Below are positions 14,399 through 15,791 of a stretch of DNA of 15,791 nucleotides, piece after piece; position 1 is the stretch's first letter; each line of letters opens with the position of its first letter. Position numbers and translations under genes: made by a program. Source of the DNA: Dehalococcoidia bacterium. Its GTDB lineage: Bacteria > Chloroflexota > Dehalococcoidia > Lucifugimonadales > UBA3495. Under the pieces are notes generated by a model that worked only from the letters and a program-made list of their open reading frames with translations, had not been told where the DNA came from and did no database searches. Location of the stretch: NCBI GenBank assembly GCA_022823105.1, contig JAJDXU010000105.1, forward strand, positions 1 through 15,791, in the 5' to 3' direction.

Positions 14399-14761
14399 TT
14401 ATGGAGCGGCTGTCGCTGCTGCGGCGACCTCCACGAGGCGCTCGAAGGCGTCGGGGTCGCGGACGGCCATGTCGGCCAGCATCTTGCGATCGATCTCGAT
14501 GCCGGCGACCCGGAGGCCGTGCATAAACTGGCTGTAGGTGAGGCCGTGCTGTCGGCAGGCGGCGCCGATGCGGATGATCCACAGGCGGCGGAAATCGCCC
14601 TTGCGCTCCCGGCGATGGCGGTACGCGTGGCTCCACGCGTGCATCACCGCCTCCTTGGCCCACTTGTAGTTGCGGCTGGACGAGGCTCGGTAGCCCTTGG
14701 CGGCTTTCAGGACTTTCTTGTGGCGGGCGCGCTTGGTCACGCCCCGTTTGACTCTTGGCAC
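14399..14761 (-). CDS. rplT: 50S ribosomal protein L20
   Basis: Binds 23S rRNA early in large-subunit assembly and, in well-studied bacteria, represses its own operon. The 120-residue protein follows the family closely: PRVKRGVTKRARHKKVLK (2-19), AKGYRASSSRNYKWAKEAV (21-39), FRRLWIIRIGAACRQHGLTY (57-76) and GIEIDRKMLADMAVRDPDAF (92-111), ending in an Ala/Thr-rich tail. The start is a GTG at 14761, with GGAGA about 13 nt upstream. It lies 20 bp after rpmI and is the last gene of the infC operon. Confidence 0.97.
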   Translation of the reverse strand: MPRVKRGVTKRARHKKVLKAAKGYRASSSRNYKWAKEAVMHAWSHAYRHRRERKGDFRRLWIIRIGAACRQHGLTYSQFMHGLRVAGIEIDRKMLADMAVRDPDAFERLVEVAAAATAAP

Positions 14762-14781
14762 GGTGCTGGGTTCTCCAAATT

Positions 14782-14982
14782 TTAGACGTCGTAGGGTATG
14801 AGGCGGCTGAGGCGCTTCACGTCGGCCTTGTCGTAAGCCATTTTCTGGGCGAACTTCCGGGTCACCTTCTTGGGCTTCTTGCGCCGAAGATGACTACTCA
14901 TGCGCTTGCGGCGCATGAGCTTGCCGGAACCGGTTACGTGGATGCGCGCCTTGGCGCCTTTGTGGGTTTTCAGTTTGGGCAT
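14782..14982 (-). CDS. rpmI: 50S ribosomal protein L35
   Basis: A small, highly basic large-subunit protein. All 66 residues fit L35: PKLKTHKGAKARIHVTGSGK (2-21), then a run of Arg/Lys (RRKRMSSHLRRKKPKK) and the C-terminal DVKRLSRLIPY. Translation starts at the ATG at 14982, 6 nt after the infC stop, using an AGGAAA-type site that overlaps the infC end. This suggests coupling to IF3 translation. Confidence 0.97.
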   Translation of the reverse strand: MPKLKTHKGAKARIHVTGSGKLMRRKRMSSHLRRKKPKKVTRKFAQKMAYDKADVKRLSRLIPYDV

Positions 14983-14988
14983 ATTTTC

Positions 14989-15558
14989 CTATTCCGCGGT
15001 GTCGGAGTCCTGGGTTTCGTTGCGCTCCTGGCGTCCGGTGGCAGTGGCAGCGGGACTGGGGATAAGGACCATTGACATGGCGCGACCCTCCATGGAGGGT
15101 TGCTGCTCCAGTCGGATCTGGTCCTTCATTTCCTCCGCCACTTTCTTCAGGAGAGACAGGCCGTTCTGTTGGTGGACGGCTTCCCGTCCTCGGAACCGGA
15201 CCGTCAACTTGACCTTGTCGCCGTTACCGATGAACTGGCGGACCTTGCGCATCTTGGCGTCGAAGTCGTGGGTGCCGATGTTGGGTCGGAAACGGACTTC
15301 CTTGAGTTCGTTGCTTTTTTGGGATTTGCGGGTCTCGCGTTCCTTTTTGGAGGAGAGGTAGCGGAGTTTGCCGTAATCCAGGAGGCGGGCGACCGGAGGA
15401 TCGGCGTTGGGCGCCACCTCCACCAGGTCAAGGTCGTTCATACGCGCCCTGGAGAGCGCGTCGGACACTGTCATTACCCCAAGCTGCTCGCCGTCTTCTC
15501 CGATTACCCTTACCTGCGGGACGCGTATTTGTTCGTTGACCCTATATTGCCTGGCTAT
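14989..15558 (-). CDS. infC: Translation initiation factor IF-3, probably starting at AUA
   Basis: IF3 binds the 30S subunit, blocks premature 50S joining and checks initiator tRNA and start codon. The first in-frame ATG (15474) would cut off conserved sequence. Reading upstream gives ARQYRVNEQIRVPQVRVIGE and then DGEQLGV before M29, the standard IF3 N-terminus. The only reasonable start is ATA at 15558-15556, 6 nt after a perfect GGAGGT (complement at 15565-15570). No ATG, GTG, TTG, CTG or ATT lies between it and the in-frame TAA at 15636-15634. This gives 189 residues, with DLVEVAPNADPPVARLLDYGK in the linker region and KVKLTVRFRGREAVHQQNG in the C-domain. The extra C-terminal tail (about 170-189) is polar and low-complexity. 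It is the first gene of the infC-rpmI-rplT operon. E. coli infC likewise uses a rare start (AUU), on which IF3 autoregulation depends. Confidence 0.93.
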   Translation of the reverse strand: MARQYRVNEQIRVPQVRVIGEDGEQLGVMTVSDALSRARMNDLDLVEVAPNADPPVARLLDYGKLRYLSSKKERETRKSQKSNELKEVRFRPNIGTHDFDAKMRKVRQFIGNGDKVKLTVRFRGREAVHQQNGLSLLKKVAEEMKDQIRLEQQPSMEGRAMSMVLIPSPAATATGRQERNETQDSDTAE

Positions 15559-15564
15559 GGCGCC

Positions 15565-15570
15565 ACCTCC
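15565..15570 (-). promoter_or_regulatory. Strong Shine-Dalgarno that sets the infC AUA start
   Basis: GGAGGT on the minus strand, 6 nt before ATA. It has ideal sequence and spacing, with no other start-like codon in range in the infC frame. A GTG starting inside this site in another frame soon meets TAG. Confidence 0.85.
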
Positions 15571-15581
15571 GTGTGCTTGCC

Positions 15582-15611
15582 GGCGGTCGCCAAGATTAGT
15601 GCGATACCGCC
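15582..15611 (-). promoter_or_regulatory. Hairpin in the infC leader
   Basis: On the minus strand GGCGGT-[AT]-CGC pairs with GCG-ACCGCC: nine base pairs, a 2-nt bulge and a 10-nt loop. It ends 11 nt before the infC Shine-Dalgarno. Its position suits translational control by IF3 or L20, but it does not obviously match the E. coli L20 site. Confidence 0.5.
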
Positions 15612-15635
15612 ACGCTTCTGTTGGATTGTGGTTTT

Positions 15636-15664
15636 ATTTTAGCGAGGGCTCAACACGCAGTCAA
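15636..15664 (-). promoter_or_regulatory. Predicted promoter for the infC-rpmI-rplT operon
   Basis: TTGACT (complement at 15659-15664, 5 of 6 bases), 17-bp spacer, TAAAAT (complement at 15636-15641, 5 of 6). The predicted transcript start near 15629 leaves a leader of about 70 nt that contains the hairpin and Shine-Dalgarno. Confidence 0.7.
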
Positions 15665-15729
15665 CGATTCCCCAAGCAGTGCGCGATAGTTGTTATTGGC
15701 ATACGTTCGGTCAGGGAACGCGGGCCGAT

Positions 15730-15791
15730 TCAGTCGTCGTCCTCCTCGTCCTCTTCATACGGGTCGTCGTCATCGTCGTCTAAGGGTTCGT
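15730..15791 (-). CDS. Acidic C-terminal tail of an unidentified protein (5' end outside the window)
   Basis: On the minus strand one frame enters from the window edge and encodes EPLDDDDDDPYEEDEEDDD before a TGA at 15732-15730. The regular GAC/GAG codon run suggests a real acidic tail rather than chance. thrS often precedes infC in bacteria, but nothing in these 19 residues identifies the gene, so no name is given. The gap of about 65 bp to the infC promoter shows no clear terminator. Confidence 0.5.
   Translation of the reverse strand, partial: EPLDDDDDDPYEEDEEDDD

Noticed and set aside
14989..15474. infC starting at the first in-frame ATG (161 residues)
   Set aside because: It would remove the conserved IF3 N-terminus, and there is no Shine-Dalgarno at suitable spacing before this ATG.
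1..15791. tRNA, rRNA, CRISPR array, insertion sequence or prophage genes
   Set aside because: No cloverleaf with TTCGA-type arm, no regularly spaced repeats of CRISPR length, and no transposase or integrase motifs were seen on either strand.

Overview
The window reads as a GC-rich bacterial chromosome segment (roughly 60-65% G+C by eye) made almost entirely of housekeeping and metabolic genes packed into short operons on both strands. The gene set suggests a member of the Chloroflexota, possibly a marine SAR202/Dehalococcoidia-like lineage. The hints are a PAC2-family protein next to an M20 peptidase, the ybeY - small zincin - pgpA cluster, and a lipoprotein with a lipobox. That placement is an inference from family resemblance only. 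No insertion sequence, phage gene, CRISPR array, tRNA or rRNA is visible.

Layout, left to right. (1) 1-3922, plus strand: the 3' part of a CCA/poly(A)-polymerase-type tRNA nucleotidyltransferase with an HD domain, then secD and secF, an export operon. (2) 3891-4979, minus: a zinc alcohol dehydrogenase-like oxidoreductase whose 3' end overlaps secF tail-to-tail by 32 bp. (3) 5051-5914, plus: nfo (endonuclease IV), with all nine expected metal ligands. (4) 7385-5911, minus: ybeY, a small HExxH metallopeptidase and pgpA, tightly coupled. (5) 7659-9420, plus: an acidic protein of unknown function and a dihydroorotase-like amidohydrolase, closed by a strong hairpin terminator. (6) 10761-9508, minus: an MFS transporter. 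(7) 10762-11417: a 656-bp gene-free stretch with an unusual C-rich plus strand, a strong palindrome, a pair of diverged direct repeats, and short repeats spaced by 10 or 21 bp. (8) 11418-14344, plus: a PAC2-family protein, an M20 metallopeptidase and a lipoprotein with a ricin-type beta-trefoil, the last two joined by an ATGA overlap. (9) 15558-14399, minus: infC-rpmI-rplT, the classic IF3/L35/L20 operon. (10) At the right edge, the acidic C-terminal tail of another minus-strand gene.

The most notable observation is that infC appears to start at an AUA codon. The conserved IF3 N-terminus is encoded upstream of the first in-frame ATG. A perfect GGAGGT lies 6 nt before an ATA, and no ATG, GTG, TTG, CTG or ATT occurs between that ATA and the upstream in-frame stop. 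A good promoter (TTGACT-17-TAAAAT) and a leader hairpin complete an arrangement that recalls the AUU-started, self-regulated E. coli infC. The second point of interest is SecD, where about 75 residues that look like a second copy of a periplasmic P1-type module interrupt the normally continuous VQLPG...DAKRLIG core. No clear new multi-gene defence or mobile system is present.
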